A stretch of DNA of 64,000 bases from Paragemmobacter kunshanensis (GTDB lineage: Bacteria; Pseudomonadota; Alphaproteobacteria; Rhodobacterales; Rhodobacteraceae): positions 62,001 through 126,000 of the forward strand of contig NZ_JAALFE010000006.1 in the NCBI RefSeq assembly GCF_011059185.1, in the 5' to 3' direction. The notes beneath the pieces were generated by a model that made no database searches, was not told where the DNA came from, and worked only from the letters and a program-made list of their open reading frames with translations. Both the position numbers and the translations under genes were made by a program. Positions 29,310 to 38,495 of this stretch are shown here, one piece after another. Position 1 is the first letter of the stretch, and every line of letters begins with the position of its first letter.

Positions 29310-29313
29310 CGCT

Positions 29314-29386
29314 GTCCCGGGCCCGACCCGGGACCTCCCCATAACCGCATCGCCAGAGGCCCCGGATCGCGTCCGGGCGGGGCCTC
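29314..29386. repeat. Two GC-rich hairpins between ftsB-like gene and pdhA
   Basis: GTCCCGGG/CCCGGGAC with loop CCCGA (29314-29334), and an imperfect stem with arms GAGGCCC/GGGCCTC enclosing CGGATCGCGTCCG (29356-29386). Both share a CCGG-rich core and may be REP-like repeats. The rest of the 231-bp gap holds a T-rich stretch and the pdhA promoter. Confidence 0.45.
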
Positions 29387-29460
29387 GCCACCCCCTGCCA
29401 GCCTTTCCCCTGCTGCATGGCAGCCATGCGCCCCCCCGGCCTTGCGCCGGATTTTTTGTT

Positions 29461-29490
29461 TTGACCCAAGAAACCCCGATACGGTATAGG
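29461..29490 (+). promoter_or_regulatory. pdhA promoter
   Basis: -35 TTGACC (29461-29466), 18-bp spacer, -10 TATAGG (29485-29490), 50 bp upstream of the pdhA start. A T-rich tract directly precedes it. Confidence 0.65.
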
Positions 29491-29540
29491 TCGTTTAACG
29501 TTGAACTACTTTATTGCCAGCCGAGGGGAGGACACCGCCG

Positions 29541-30530
29541 ATGGCCGCGAAGAAGCCAGCCGATCGACCGAACGTGTCGAAGGACGAGTTGCTGAAATAT
29601 TACCGCGAGATGCTGCTGATCCGCCGGTTCGAAGAGAAGGCGGGCCAGCTTTATGGCATGGGCCTGATCGGGGGGTTCTGCCACCTGTATATCGGGCAGG
29701 AAGCGGTGGTCGTGGGGCTTGAGGCCGCGGCCAAGGAAGGCGACAAGCGCATCACCTCCTACCGCGATCACGGGCATATGCTGGCCTGTGGCATGGATGC
29801 CAAGGGCGTGATGGCCGAACTGACGGGGCGCATCGGCGGCTATTCCAAGGGCAAGGGCGGGAGCATGCACATGTTCTCGAAAGAGCGGCACTTCTACGGC
29901 GGCCACGGCATCGTGGGCGCGCAGGTGCCGCTGGGCGCGGGGCTGGCCTTCGCCGACAAGTATCTGGGCAATGACAACGTGACCTTTGCCTATTTCGGCG
30001 ACGGGGCCGCGAACCAGGGCCAGGTCTATGAGACCTACAACATGGCGGAACTCTGGAACCTGCCCGTCGTCTTCGTGATCGAGAACAACCAATATGCGAT
30101 GGGGACAAGCGTGAAGCGGTCGACCAAGTCGCCCTCCCTTTGGGAACGCGGTGCCGCCTATGGCATCAAGGGCGAGGCGGTCGATGGCATGGACGTGCTG
30201 GCCGTGAAGGCGGCGGGTGAAAAGGCGGTTGCCGCCTGCCGCGCGGGCGAAGGCCCCTATATCCTTGAGATGATGACCTATCGCTATCGGGGCCATTCCA
30301 TGTCGGACCCGGCGAAATACCGGACCCGGGAAGAGGTGGAGAAGATGCGGTCGGAAAAGGACGCCATCGAACATGTGCGCGACCTGCTGTTGCAGGGCGG
30401 CCTTGCGTCCGATGACGACCTGAAGGCCATCGACAAGGAGATCAAGGCGCTGGTCAACGAAAGCGCCGAATTCGCCAAGGACAGCCCGGAGCCCCCGCTG
30501 GAGGAGCTCTGGACGGATATCTACGCGTAA
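29541..30530 (+). CDS. pdhA: Pyruvate dehydrogenase E1 component, alpha subunit
   Basis: 329 residues. The thiamine diphosphate/Mg motif is [20 protein letters not shown] with NN in [10 protein letters not shown]. The phosphorylation-loop-like region [20 protein letters not shown] is present, as in the alpha2beta2 E1 type. With PdhB it decarboxylates pyruvate and transfers the acetyl group to E2 lipoyl. The ATG at 29541 is preferred; GGGGAGGA lies about 10 bp upstream. It heads the pdhA-pdhB-pdhC operon, with 14 and 11 bp gaps. Confidence 0.97.
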   Translation: MAAKKPADRPNVSKDELLKYYREMLLIRRFEEKAGQLYGMGLIGGFCHLYIGQEAVVVGLEAAAKEGDKRITSYRDHGHMLACGMDAKGVMAELTGRIGGYSKGKGGSMHMFSKERHFYGGHGIVGAQVPLGAGLAFADKYLGNDNVTFAYFGDGAANQGQVYETYNMAELWNLPVVFVIENNQYAMGTSVKRSTKSPSLWERGAAYGIKGEAVDGMDVLAVKAAGEKAVAACRAGEGPYILEMMTYRYRGHSMSDPAKYRTREEVEKMRSEKDAIEHVRDLLLQGGLASDDDLKAIDKEIKALVNESAEFAKDSPEPPLEELWTDIYA

Positions 30531-30544
30531 GGGGGGAAAGACAG

Positions 30545-31921
30545 ATGGCAACGCAAGTTCTGATGCCCGCGCTTTCTCCGACGATGGAGGAAGGCACGCT
30601 GGCCAAGTGGCTGGTGAAAGAAGGCGACAAGGTCAAATCCGGCCAGATCATCGCCGAGATCGAAACCGACAAGGCCACGATGGAATTCGAGGCGGTCGAT
30701 GAAGGGATCGTTGGAAAGCTGCTGGTGGCCGAAGGCACCGCATCGGTGAAGGTGAACACGCCCATCGCCGTTCTGGTGGAAGAGGGCGAGTCGGCCGATG
30801 CCGCCCCTGCCCCGGCGGCTGCTGCGGCGGCTGCGGCCCCTGCCGCCTCGGCCCCCGCGCAAGTCGCGGCCCCGGCTGCGACGCCCGCCCCCGTGGCGGC
30901 GCAGGGCTGGCCCCATTCGGACCTGCCCGAAGGCGTGCCGACCAAGACCATGACAGTGCGCGAAGCGCTGCGCGAGGCGATGGCGGAAGAGATGCGCGCC
31001 GATCCGAACGTCTTCCTGATGGGGGAAGAGGTCGGCGAATATCAGGGGGCCTACAAGATTTCCCAAGGTCTGCTGGATGAATTCGGCGCCAAGCGCGTGG
31101 TGGATACGCCCATCACGGAACATGGCTTTGCAGGTATCGCCGTCGGCGCAAGCTGGGGCGGGCTGAAGCCGATCGTGGAATTCATGACCTTCAACTTCGC
31201 GATGCAGGCCATCGACCACATCATCAACTCGGCGGCCAAGACGCTGTACATGTCGGGGGGCCAGATGGGCAGCCCGATGGTCTTCCGCGGACCGAACGGC
31301 GCCGCCGCCCGCGTGGGCGCGCAGCACAGCCAGGATTACGCGGCATGGTATGCGGCCATTCCGGGCATCAAGGTGGCCATGCCCTATTCGGCGGCGGATG
31401 CGAAGGGCCTGCTGAAAACCGCGATCCGCGATCCGAACCCGGTGATCTTCCTTGAAAACGAAATCCTCTACGGGCGGTCCTTCGAGGTTCCGGCAGAGGG
31501 TGATTTCACCATTCCCTTCGGCAAGGCGTCGATCCTGCGGGCGGGGACGGATGTCACCATCGTCTCCTTCGGCATCGGCCTGACCTATGCGCTGCAGGCG
31601 GCAGAGGAACTGGCGAAAGAGGGGATCAGCGCCGAGGTGATCAACCTGCGCACCCTGCGCCCCATCGACTATGACACGGTTCTGGCCTCGGTGATGAAGA
31701 CCAACCGCTGCGTGACGGTCGAGGAAGGCTTCCCCGTGGGCTCCATCGGAAACCACATCGCCGCGACGATCATGCAGAAGGCCTTCGACCATCTGGATGC
31801 GCCGGTGGTGAACTGCACCGGGAAAGACGTGCCGATGCCCTATGCGGCGAACCTCGAAAAGCTCGCCCTGACGACGACCGCCGAAGTGGTCGCCGCCGTC
31901 AAATCCGTCTGCTACCGGTAA
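30545..31921 (+). CDS. pdhB: Pyruvate dehydrogenase E1 component, beta subunit, with N-terminal lipoyl domain
   Basis: 458 residues. A lipoyl domain occupies about 1-80 with the lipoyl lysine in [11 protein letters not shown] (K43). An Ala/Pro linker (about 82-125) and the E1-beta domain (about 130-458; [38 protein letters not shown]) follow. A lipoyl domain on E1-beta is found in alphaproteobacteria such as Zymomonas and Sinorhizobium, and is absent from most bacteria. Its lipoyl-coding DNA shares 56 identical bases with that of pdhC. Confidence 0.97.
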   Translation: MATQVLMPALSPTMEEGTLAKWLVKEGDKVKSGQIIAEIETDKATMEFEAVDEGIVGKLLVAEGTASVKVNTPIAVLVEEGESADAAPAPAAAAAAAAPAASAPAQVAAPAATPAPVAAQGWPHSDLPEGVPTKTMTVREALREAMAEEMRADPNVFLMGEEVGEYQGAYKISQGLLDEFGAKRVVDTPITEHGFAGIAVGASWGGLKPIVEFMTFNFAMQAIDHIINSAAKTLYMSGGQMGSPMVFRGPNGAAARVGAQHSQDYAAWYAAIPGIKVAMPYSAADAKGLLKTAIRDPNPVIFLENEILYGRSFEVPAEGDFTIPFGKASILRAGTDVTIVSFGIGLTYALQAAEELAKEGISAEVINLRTLRPIDYDTVLASVMKTNRCVTVEEGFPVGSIGNHIAATIMQKAFDHLDAPVVNCTGKDVPMPYAANLEKLALTTTAEVVAAVKSVCYR

Positions 31922-31932
31922 GGGAGGGGATC

Positions 31933-33225
31933 ATGGCAACCGAGATCCTGATGCCCGCCCTGTCCCCCACGATGGAGGAAGGGACGCTGGCGAAATGGCT
32001 GGTCAAGGAAGGCGATACCGTCAAGTCCGGCCAGATCATCGCCGAGATCGAAACCGACAAGGCCACGATGGAATTCGAGGCCGTGGATGAAGGCACCGTC
32101 GGCCGCATCCTGATCGCCGAAGGCACGGCGGGGGTGAAGGTCAACACGCCCATCGCCGTGCTGGTCGAGGAAGGCGAAAGCGCCGATGCCGCGCCTGCGC
32201 CGGTAAAGGCGTCGGCTCCGGCAGCGGCCCCTGCAGCAGCGGCCCCGGTCGCGGCGGCGGCCCCTGCCCCTGCTGCGCCGAAGGTCGGCGGGGCGCGCGT
32301 CTTCGCCTCGCCCCTCGCCCGTCGCATCGCTGCGGAAAAGGGGCTGGACCTGACGAAGGTGCAGGGTTCCGGCCCGCATGGCCGCATCGTGAAGGCGGAT
32401 GTGGAAGGGGCAAAGCCCGTGGCGGCGTCAGCGGCCCCGGCAGCAGCCCCGGTCGCGGCGGCAGCAGCCCCTGCGCCCGCGGCAATGCCCACGGGACCGG
32501 CTGCGGAAACGGTGCTGAAGATGTATCAGGGCCGGGCCTTCACCGAAGTGCCGCTTGATGGCATGCGCCGCACCATCGCGGCCCGCCTGACCGAGGCGAA
32601 GCAGACCATCCCGCATTTCTACCTGCGGCGCGAGGTGCGTCTGGATGCGCTGATGGCCTTCCGCGAACAGCTCAACAAGCAGTTGGAAACCCGCGGCGTG
32701 AAACTGTCGGTCAATGATTTCATCATCAAGGCCTGCGCGCTTGCGCTGCAGGCCGTGCCGGATGCCAATGCCGTCTGGGCGGGCGACCGGATGCTGAAGC
32801 TGAAACCGTCGGATGTGGCCGTGGCCGTCGCCGTGGAGGGGGGCCTTTTCACCCCCGTCCTGAGGGATGCCGATCAGAAATCCCTCTCCGCCCTCTCGGC
32901 CGAGATGAAGGATCTCGCCACCCGTGCCAAGACGAAGAAGCTGGCCCCCCACGAATATCAGGGCGGCAGCTTCGCGATCTCCAACCTCGGGATGATGGGG
33001 ATCGAGAATTTCGATGCCGTCATCAACCCGCCCCATGGCGCGATCCTTGCCGTGGGTGCCGGGATCAAGAAGCCGGTGGTGATGAAGGATGGCAGCATCG
33101 GCGTGGCCACGGTCATGTCCATGACGCTGTCCGTCGATCACCGCGTCATCGACGGTGCGCTGGGCGCGCAACTGATGCAGGCCATCGTGGACAATCTGGA
33201 AAACCCGATGGCCATGCTGGCCTGA
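31933..33225 (+). CDS. pdhC: Pyruvate dehydrogenase E2 (dihydrolipoamide acetyltransferase)
   Basis: 430 residues. Lipoyl domain about 1-80 (lysine in [11 protein letters not shown]), Ala/Pro linker, peripheral subunit-binding domain about 118-155 ([20 protein letters not shown]), second linker, catalytic core about 200-430. The core ends with the active-site [12 protein letters not shown] (His and Asp). It transfers acetyl groups to CoA and forms the complex core. A strong terminator follows. E3 is not in the window. Confidence 0.97.
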   Translation: MATEILMPALSPTMEEGTLAKWLVKEGDTVKSGQIIAEIETDKATMEFEAVDEGTVGRILIAEGTAGVKVNTPIAVLVEEGESADAAPAPVKASAPAAAPAAAAPVAAAAPAPAAPKVGGARVFASPLARRIAAEKGLDLTKVQGSGPHGRIVKADVEGAKPVAASAAPAAAPVAAAAAPAPAAMPTGPAAETVLKMYQGRAFTEVPLDGMRRTIAARLTEAKQTIPHFYLRREVRLDALMAFREQLNKQLETRGVKLSVNDFIIKACALALQAVPDANAVWAGDRMLKLKPSDVAVAVAVEGGLFTPVLRDADQKSLSALSAEMKDLATRAKTKKLAPHEYQGGSFAISNLGMMGIENFDAVINPPHGAILAVGAGIKKPVVMKDGSIGVATVMSMTLSVDHRVIDGALGAQLMQAIVDNLENPMAMLA

Positions 33226-33243
33226 GCCAGACGCAGGAAACAG

Positions 33244-33280
33244 AAAAGCCCCCGGAAGCAACAGCTTCCGGGGGCTTTTT
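33244..33280. terminator. Bidirectional terminator between pdhC and cysE
   Basis: A 16-bp perfect stem (AAAAGCCCCCGGAAGC and complement) with loop AACA, flanked by A and T tracts, lies between convergent genes. Confidence 0.9.
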
Positions 33281-33291
33281 CATGTCTTGCA

Positions 33292-34110
33292 TCACTCGCA
33301 GTCGACGCAACCCGTCAGCTTGTGATCCATCGACACGGCCGGCTGCGAACAGCCCGCCTCGCCCACGATCTTGGCCGGAACGCCCGCAACCGTCTTCATC
33401 GGCGGGATATCCTGCAACACCACCGAACCGGCCGCGATGCGCGAGCAGTTGCCGATGGTGATATTGCCCAACACCTTCGCCCCCGCCCCGATCAGCACGC
33501 CATTGCCGATCTTCGGATGCCGGTCGCCATCCTCTTTCCCCGTGCCGCCCAGCGTCACGGAATGCAGCATGGAAACATTGTCGCCCACCACCGCCGTTTC
33601 GCCGATCACGATGGAATGGGCGTGGTCGATCATCAGCCCCTTGCCCACCCGCGCGGCGGGGTGAATATCCACCCCGAACACTTCGGACACCCGCATCTGG
33701 ACGAAATAGGCCAGATCCTTGCGCCCCTGCGTCCAAAGCCAATGTCCGATGCGATAGGCCTGCACCGCCTGATATCCCTTGAAGAAGAGAATGGGCTGGA
33801 TATAGCGATGGCAGGCCGGATCGCGGTCATAGACCGCCATCAGGTCCGCCCGCGCCGCCGCCCCCAGTTCCGGGTCGCTGTCATAGGCCTGATCGGCGAT
33901 TTCCCGAAGGATCTGCTCGCTCATCTCGCCACTCGCCAGCTTCAGCGAAAACCGATAGGCCAGCGCGCGTTCCATGCCGGAATGATGCAGCAGGCTGGAA
34001 TGGATCAACCCGCCCAGCAGGGGTTCCGTGGCGATGGCCTCGCGCGCCTCGTCACAGACGCGGGTCCAGACCGGATCGACGGTTGTCACTTTTGCTCTGG
34101 TCTCGGCCAT
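33292..34110 (-). CDS. cysE: Serine O-acetyltransferase
   Basis: 272 residues, usual length. The N-terminal helical domain (about 1-145) is followed by a left-handed beta-helix of hexapeptide repeats (GVDIHPAARVGKGLMIDHAHSIVIGE, then VTLGGTGKEDGDRHPKIGNG). The active-site His-Asp pair is in MIDHAHS. It makes O-acetylserine for cysteine synthesis. The ATG at 34110 fits family length. The same frame is open for a further 111 codons upstream into a GTA-associated small gene, with no stop between. Confidence 0.97.
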   Translation of the reverse strand: MAETRAKVTTVDPVWTRVCDEAREAIATEPLLGGLIHSSLLHHSGMERALAYRFSLKLASGEMSEQILREIADQAYDSDPELGAAARADLMAVYDRDPACHRYIQPILFFKGYQAVQAYRIGHWLWTQGRKDLAYFVQMRVSEVFGVDIHPAARVGKGLMIDHAHSIVIGETAVVGDNVSMLHSVTLGGTGKEDGDRHPKIGNGVLIGAGAKVLGNITIGNCSRIAAGSVVLQDIPPMKTVAGVPAKIVGEAGCSQPAVSMDHKLTGCVDCE

Positions 34111-34443
34111 GCTGCGCCCTCCGCTTTGGACTGAACGCATATCATATAGGCGCGGCGGAGGACAGGCCAACCATGGCCTCGCCCGCCATTCCTCCAGCGC
34201 AAGGCAGGCCCGCGCCAGCGCCAGCGGCGCGACCCCGCCGCCGCCCCGTGGCCCGGCAGCCGAAACCGGCCCCAGCCGCGACATCAGGCTGCCATTTCCC
34301 CAGCGCGGATGCGGGCGGCGAAAGCGGTCCATGTAGCGATGCGCGGCATGCACTTCGGCCAGCACCGCCTGCGCCCGCTCCTGCGGCGCGGCCTCCAGAT
34401 AGGCGGCCAGCGCCAGCAGATCCCCGATCAGGACGCGCCGCAT
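34111..34443 (-). CDS. GTA-associated small protein, open in frame into cysE
   Basis: 111 codons from ATG 34443, starting MRRVLIGDLLALAAYLEAAP and containing RRPHPRWGNGSLMS. This resembles a short helical protein encoded beside the GTA tail gene in Rhodobacteraceae (DUF7742 type, from memory). The start overlaps the stop of the upstream fusion gene (ATGA). No stop codon occurs before the cysE start, so either a 383-residue fusion with CysE is made, or cysE is translated from its own ATG and this part is decaying. The normal family stop should fall near codon 90. A +1 frame ends at 34142. Confidence 0.5.
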
Positions 34444-36872
34444 CAATCCACCGCGATGCCGCGATACGGCCCCGGCCCAAAGCGCTGGGACACCTGCGCC
34501 ACCTCGATCCGCACCGGCCCCGAACCATCGGCCAACCTCTCGGCATTGCCATAGGTCCAGTCCGGCGTGCCGACCTCCACCGTCCGAAGCACCAGCCCGT
34601 CCCGCATGACGCGCAGGGAATAGGCTTCCCGCTCCTCGCCCAGCGGCACTTCGACCGATTCCCAGCTGTCCCCGTCGATCCGGCTCCGCCGGACCCACGT
34701 CACCCGCAACCCTCCCGCAACGGCCCGCGCCCGCAGATGCGCCACCGCATAGGGCCGCAACCCGATCCCGGCAAAGGCCAGGCGGCGCTCCTCCACATCG
34801 GGATCGTCGAATCCCCGATCCGCCGCCCCGATCCGCCATGTCCGCTCCAGCCCGCGCAGCGACGCGGGCAGATCCACCTGCGTCACCGCCGGGTCGATCA
34901 GCACGATCCGGCTGCCCGCGGGCCAGAAGTCGGGCATCCCCGCCTCGGTCCCGCATTGCCCGCGCAGCCGCAGCGACAGCGCCCAGAGATCCGGCCCCTC
35001 CAGCACCGCCTCGGCGAACTGGAACAACTCCCAGCGATCCGCGCTGCCATCCCCGATCGCGGCCAGATTGGCCCCGTTCAGCACCGCCCCCCGCAGCGCC
35101 GCTGCAGGCGCGCCCCCCGCAAAGCGCACCCGCAGCGCGGGCCCGCGGTCCCACAGGCCCGGCCGCGCGGCGGGCAGGGCATTCTCCGTCTCGCCGATCA
35201 CCGCGGCCTCTGTCCGCACCCCGTTCAGCACGAAGCCATCCGCCCCATCCGCCGCCCACAGCGCCACCCGCCCGGGCCAGGGCCGCGCCGCCACCGCCAG
35301 ATGCGGCGCATGAGGCACTTCCTGCCCCGTCATCAGCGGCAGGTCCATGAAGACGGGATAGACCGGCACCGCCGGCAGAAAGGCCGGAATGCGGCTCTTC
35401 TCGCCCCGGTCCGGGCCGGGCAGGTAAACCCCCGGCTCCACCCGCGCGGCCTCGGCCATCAGGGCCTCGGCCTGTTCCAGCCGGTCGATCCGCCAGCGCT
35501 GCCCCTCCAGCGTCACCACATCGCCGATCCCCACCCCCATCGCCGAATAGGGCAGCGCAAAGCGCGCAACCTCCCGCGCCACCCGCGCCTCCGACAGCCA
35601 GCGCTCCGCCATCCGCCGCGCCTCTTCCGGCAGCAGCGCCAGCGGCACATCCTGATCCAGCGCCCCCGCCCCGGCATGATCCGGCCGCAGGACATCCGCC
35701 ACCAGACGGCGGAACTCCCCCTCGGCATCCAGATAGGACAGCCGCAGCCGCCCCGCCGCCTCGCCCTCGCCCGCGCGCTGGATCGACAGCGCGCCTTCGT
35801 CGCCGCCTTCCACCAGATCCCCCGTCCCGAACCCGGCCACGGGCCGCGCGCCCCGGCGCAGGAAGGCAAGCTTCCCACCGCGCTCCACCGCATCGAACCC
35901 GCAGGACAGCATCAAGGGCTGGATTGCCGCCCGCCCCGTCGAGAGGTTGTCCAGCGCATAGCCCCGCACAACCCCCTGCACCCGGTCCAGATCCGGCAGG
36001 TCCAGCCCCGCGCGCTCGGCAATCTCGGCCAGCACCGCCTCAACCGGCTGCGCCGTCGCCCGCCCGTTCAGCCAGTGCCCCCGCGCATGGTTCGGCCCGT
36101 CCGACCAGACATCCTCGCGCAGCGGAAAGGCCGGAAAGGGCCGCGCATCCCAGGCCCAGGCATGGGCATTCTCCAGATCGACCATCGGCCCGCCATAGAC
36201 AGGCGATACCGGATTGGCCTCTGCCTGCCCCCAGTAGCCCGTGACCGCCCGGTAGTATTGCATCTGGATCAGGTCATCCCGCATCCCCGCCGAAGCGCGC
36301 GGCAAGGCCCCCTCGGACGAGGCCGCATCCTGAAACAGGTTGGGCTGGTTCGTGCCCTTGTCCACCGCCGGGCAGCCATATTCATCCGCCCAGGCCGCGT
36401 CGAATTGCGGCCCGCGCAGGCTTTCGGGGTCATGGGCCGAAACCACCTGCGCCACCGCGCCATTGGGCCAGACCAGCCGCTTGCGCCCCCCCTCCCAGAC
36501 CGGGCGGCGATCCGGCGGCGCACAGGCCAGGATCCCGCTTTCGCCGAAGATCATCACCTCGCGCACCTGATCCACCGTCTCGCCCACCAGCGCCACCCGC
36601 CGCGCCCGGCCCGCATCCGCGGGCCCGGCCCCCTCGACCTGCCCGCGCACCCATTCCGCACCCGCCCGCGTCTTGCCCGCGCCGCGCCCGCCCATGATCA
36701 CCCATGTCCGCCAGGCGCCATCCGGCGCGATCTGATGCGGCAGCGCCCAGAACTCGAACAGCCAGGGCAGCGCCAGAAAGGCCCCCTCGCTCAGCCCGTG
36801 CAGGAACTCAGTCACCGCCTCCGGCGTCGCGGAGGCGAGCCAGACGGCGCCCGATCTCAGCCCGCGCAGCAT
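34443..36872 (-). pseudogene. GTA scar: terminase ATPase N-terminus fused to GTA host-specificity (gp15-like) C-terminus
   Basis: An 809-codon ORF made of two unrelated GTA proteins. Residues 1-164 match the large terminase of RcGTA-type clusters: LPWLFEFWALPHQ, Walker A GGRGAGKT (about 61-68), LVGETVDQVREVMIFG, and SLRGPQFDAAWADE, ending exactly at Walker B (D163-E164). From about 165 the sequence is the part of the tail/host-specificity protein after its TIM-barrel domain: YGCPAVDKGTNQPNLF, NPVSPVYGGPM, WAWDARPFPAFP, through to RFGPGPYRG. The terminase C-terminus and nuclease domain, portal, capsid, tail genes and the N-terminal half of the tail protein are missing. The join is in frame. 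A TTG at 36929 is an alternative start. No packaging function is expected; a decayed, still-open relic is likely. Confidence 0.85.
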
Positions 36873-37137
36873 CGAGGTCGAGAGCGCGCTCTCCGACGAC
36901 GCCGGCCACTTGGTTGCGAAGCCTGTCAACTTTCACCCTCTCGTCCATAAGCACGGCCAAGGCCGCCTGCAGATCGCGCACGGCCAGCAAGGTCCGCCCC
37001 GATCCTTCCGCGCCCTGTCCGCGCATCGCCTCCAGGGCCGCCGCCACATCGGCTGCGGCGGCATCGAAAACCTGCAACGCATGATCCAGCAGCTCCGCCC
37101 CCATAAGGGGCGGCCTGCCCGTGCTACCATCCTGCAT
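36808..37137 (-). CDS. GTA gene-1-like protein (small terminase type)
   Basis: 109 residues, largely helical (LLAVRDLQAALAVLMDERVKVD, ALDLDAARAEIGRRLARLRDA). Size, helical content and position directly ahead of the terminase, overlapping it by 65 bp, match gene 1 of RcGTA-type clusters, whose product acts as a small terminase. It seems intact although its partner is truncated. The start could also be the ATG at 37104. A sigma-70 promoter lies about 100 bp upstream. Confidence 0.65.
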   Translation of the reverse strand: MQDGSTGRPPLMGAELLDHALQVFDAAAADVAAALEAMRGQGAEGSGRTLLAVRDLQAALAVLMDERVKVDRLRNQVAGVVGERALDLDAARAEIGRRLARLRDAGGGD

Positions 37138-37236
37138 ATGTCACTCCGCCCTCTGCCGATCCGAACGGCGGAAAAGGAAAAGCGGCCCCGGGGTCATCCC
37201 CCGTGCCGCTTGCCCAACTGTCCCATCATGCACAAA

Positions 37237-37265
37237 GCTATAGACCAGGCCGCGCGCCGAGTCAA
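37237..37265 (-). promoter_or_regulatory. Promoter of the GTA remnant
   Basis: On the minus strand -35 TTGACT (37260-37265), 17-bp spacer, -10 TATAGC (37237-37242), giving a leader of about 93 nt before the gene-1-like ORF. It lies in the 182-bp gap after mltG, where the GTA promoter is expected. Confidence 0.65.
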
Positions 37266-37319
37266 GCTTTTCCGTTTCGGATCAAAGGCTTGCCGGACGC
37301 AGCCTTAACCCTTTCTTCA

Positions 37320-38495
37320 TCAGTCCTGCACGCCCCCCGCCTCGGCCTCGCCGCGTTCCGCCTCGATCGCGCGCCAGCGGGCGACATTCTCGTTATGCTC
37401 GGCCAGGGTGCGGGCAAAGGCATGCCCCCCCGTGCCATCGGCCACGAAATACAGCAGATCCGTCTCCTCCGGGTTCAGCGCCGCCTCGATGGACAGCCGC
37501 CCCGGATTGGCGATGGGCGTCGGCGGCAGCCCGTCGATCACATAGGTATTCCACGGCGTCTCGCGGCGCAGCTCGCTCTGCCGCAGCCCGCGCCCCAGCA
37601 CACCCTCGCCCCGCGTCACGCCATAGATCACCGTCGGGTCGGTCTGCAGCCGCATCCCCTGCTCCAGCCGGTTCACGAAGACACTGGCCACCCGGCGGCG
37701 CTCCTCGGCGATGCCGGTCTCCTTTTCAACGATCGAGGCCATGATCAGCGCCTCTTCCGGCGTGTCATAGGGCAGCCCCTCGGCCCGCGCGGCCCAAAGC
37801 TCGGCCAGCGCCGCGCTCTGCCGCGCCGCCATCTCAGCGAGCAGCGCCGCGCGATCCGCGCCCCGCGCCACCTCATAGCTGTCAGGCGCCAGCGTCCCCT
37901 CGGGCGGCACCTCGGCAATCTCGCCGGTCAGGAACTCCGCCCGCTTCAGCGCATCCACCACCTGCCAGCTTGTCACGCCCTCGGCCAGCGTCACCCGCCA
38001 GCGGATATCATCCGCCTCTGCCACATCCACATAATCCGCAGGCGCCGCCTCGGCCGCCGGATCGAATTTCACCACCTCGACATAGCGGTTCGTCGCCGGG
38101 TCAAGCTCGCGCAGCACCACCTCGCTCGTCGCGACCGAGATGCGGAAATTCACCTCGCGCCCGCAGGTCGATTGCCCCCCCGCCGTCAGCGATTCGAGGA
38201 TCTGGGTCATGCTGCTGCCCGGTACCACCAGGTAGGACCCGAATTTCAGCGCATCCGCCCGGCCGGAATAATCCGCCCCGATGCGGAAGATCCGCGCATC
38301 CGATACCGCCCCCTGCTCCTCCAGCGCGCGGCTCACCGCCGAAAGCGACGCCCCCCGCTCCACCCGGAAGCAGATGGATTGCTCCAGCGGCCCCGGCCCG
38401 GTGAACTGCTCGCGCCCCCAGGCCAGCAGCCCCGCCGCCGCCACCATCACCACGACGAAAAGCGTCAGCGCATTCGAGGCGATGGACCGCCACAT
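37320..38495 (-). CDS. mltG: Endolytic transglycosylase MltG
   Basis: 391 residues. One N-terminal membrane helix (NALTLFVVVMVAAAGLLAW) is followed by a LysM-like region and the YceG catalytic domain. The catalytic Glu is in IMASIVEKETG; LQTDPTVIYG and NTYVIDGLPPTPIANPG are typical. It cleaves nascent peptidoglycan strands in the periplasm and sets chain ends. Start and fabF stop overlap by 1 bp (TGATG). The pair fabF-mltG before the GTA locus is a conserved Rhodobacterales arrangement. Confidence 0.95.
   Translation of the reverse strand: MWRSIASNALTLFVVVMVAAAGLLAWGREQFTGPGPLEQSICFRVERGASLSAVSRALEEQGAVSDARIFRIGADYSGRADALKFGSYLVVPGSSMTQILESLTAGGQSTCGREVNFRISVATSEVVLRELDPATNRYVEVVKFDPAAEAAPADYVDVAEADDIRWRVTLAEGVTSWQVVDALKRAEFLTGEIAEVPPEGTLAPDSYEVARGADRAALLAEMAARQSAALAELWAARAEGLPYDTPEEALIMASIVEKETGIAEERRRVASVFVNRLEQGMRLQTDPTVIYGVTRGEGVLGRGLRQSELRRETPWNTYVIDGLPPTPIANPGRLSIEAALNPEETDLLYFVADGTGGHAFARTLAEHNENVARWRAIEAERGEAEAGGVQD

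Noticed and set aside
34443-37137. An active prophage or functional GTA
   Set aside because: Portal, capsid, tail and most of the terminase are absent; only three short ORFs remain between ordinary chromosomal genes.
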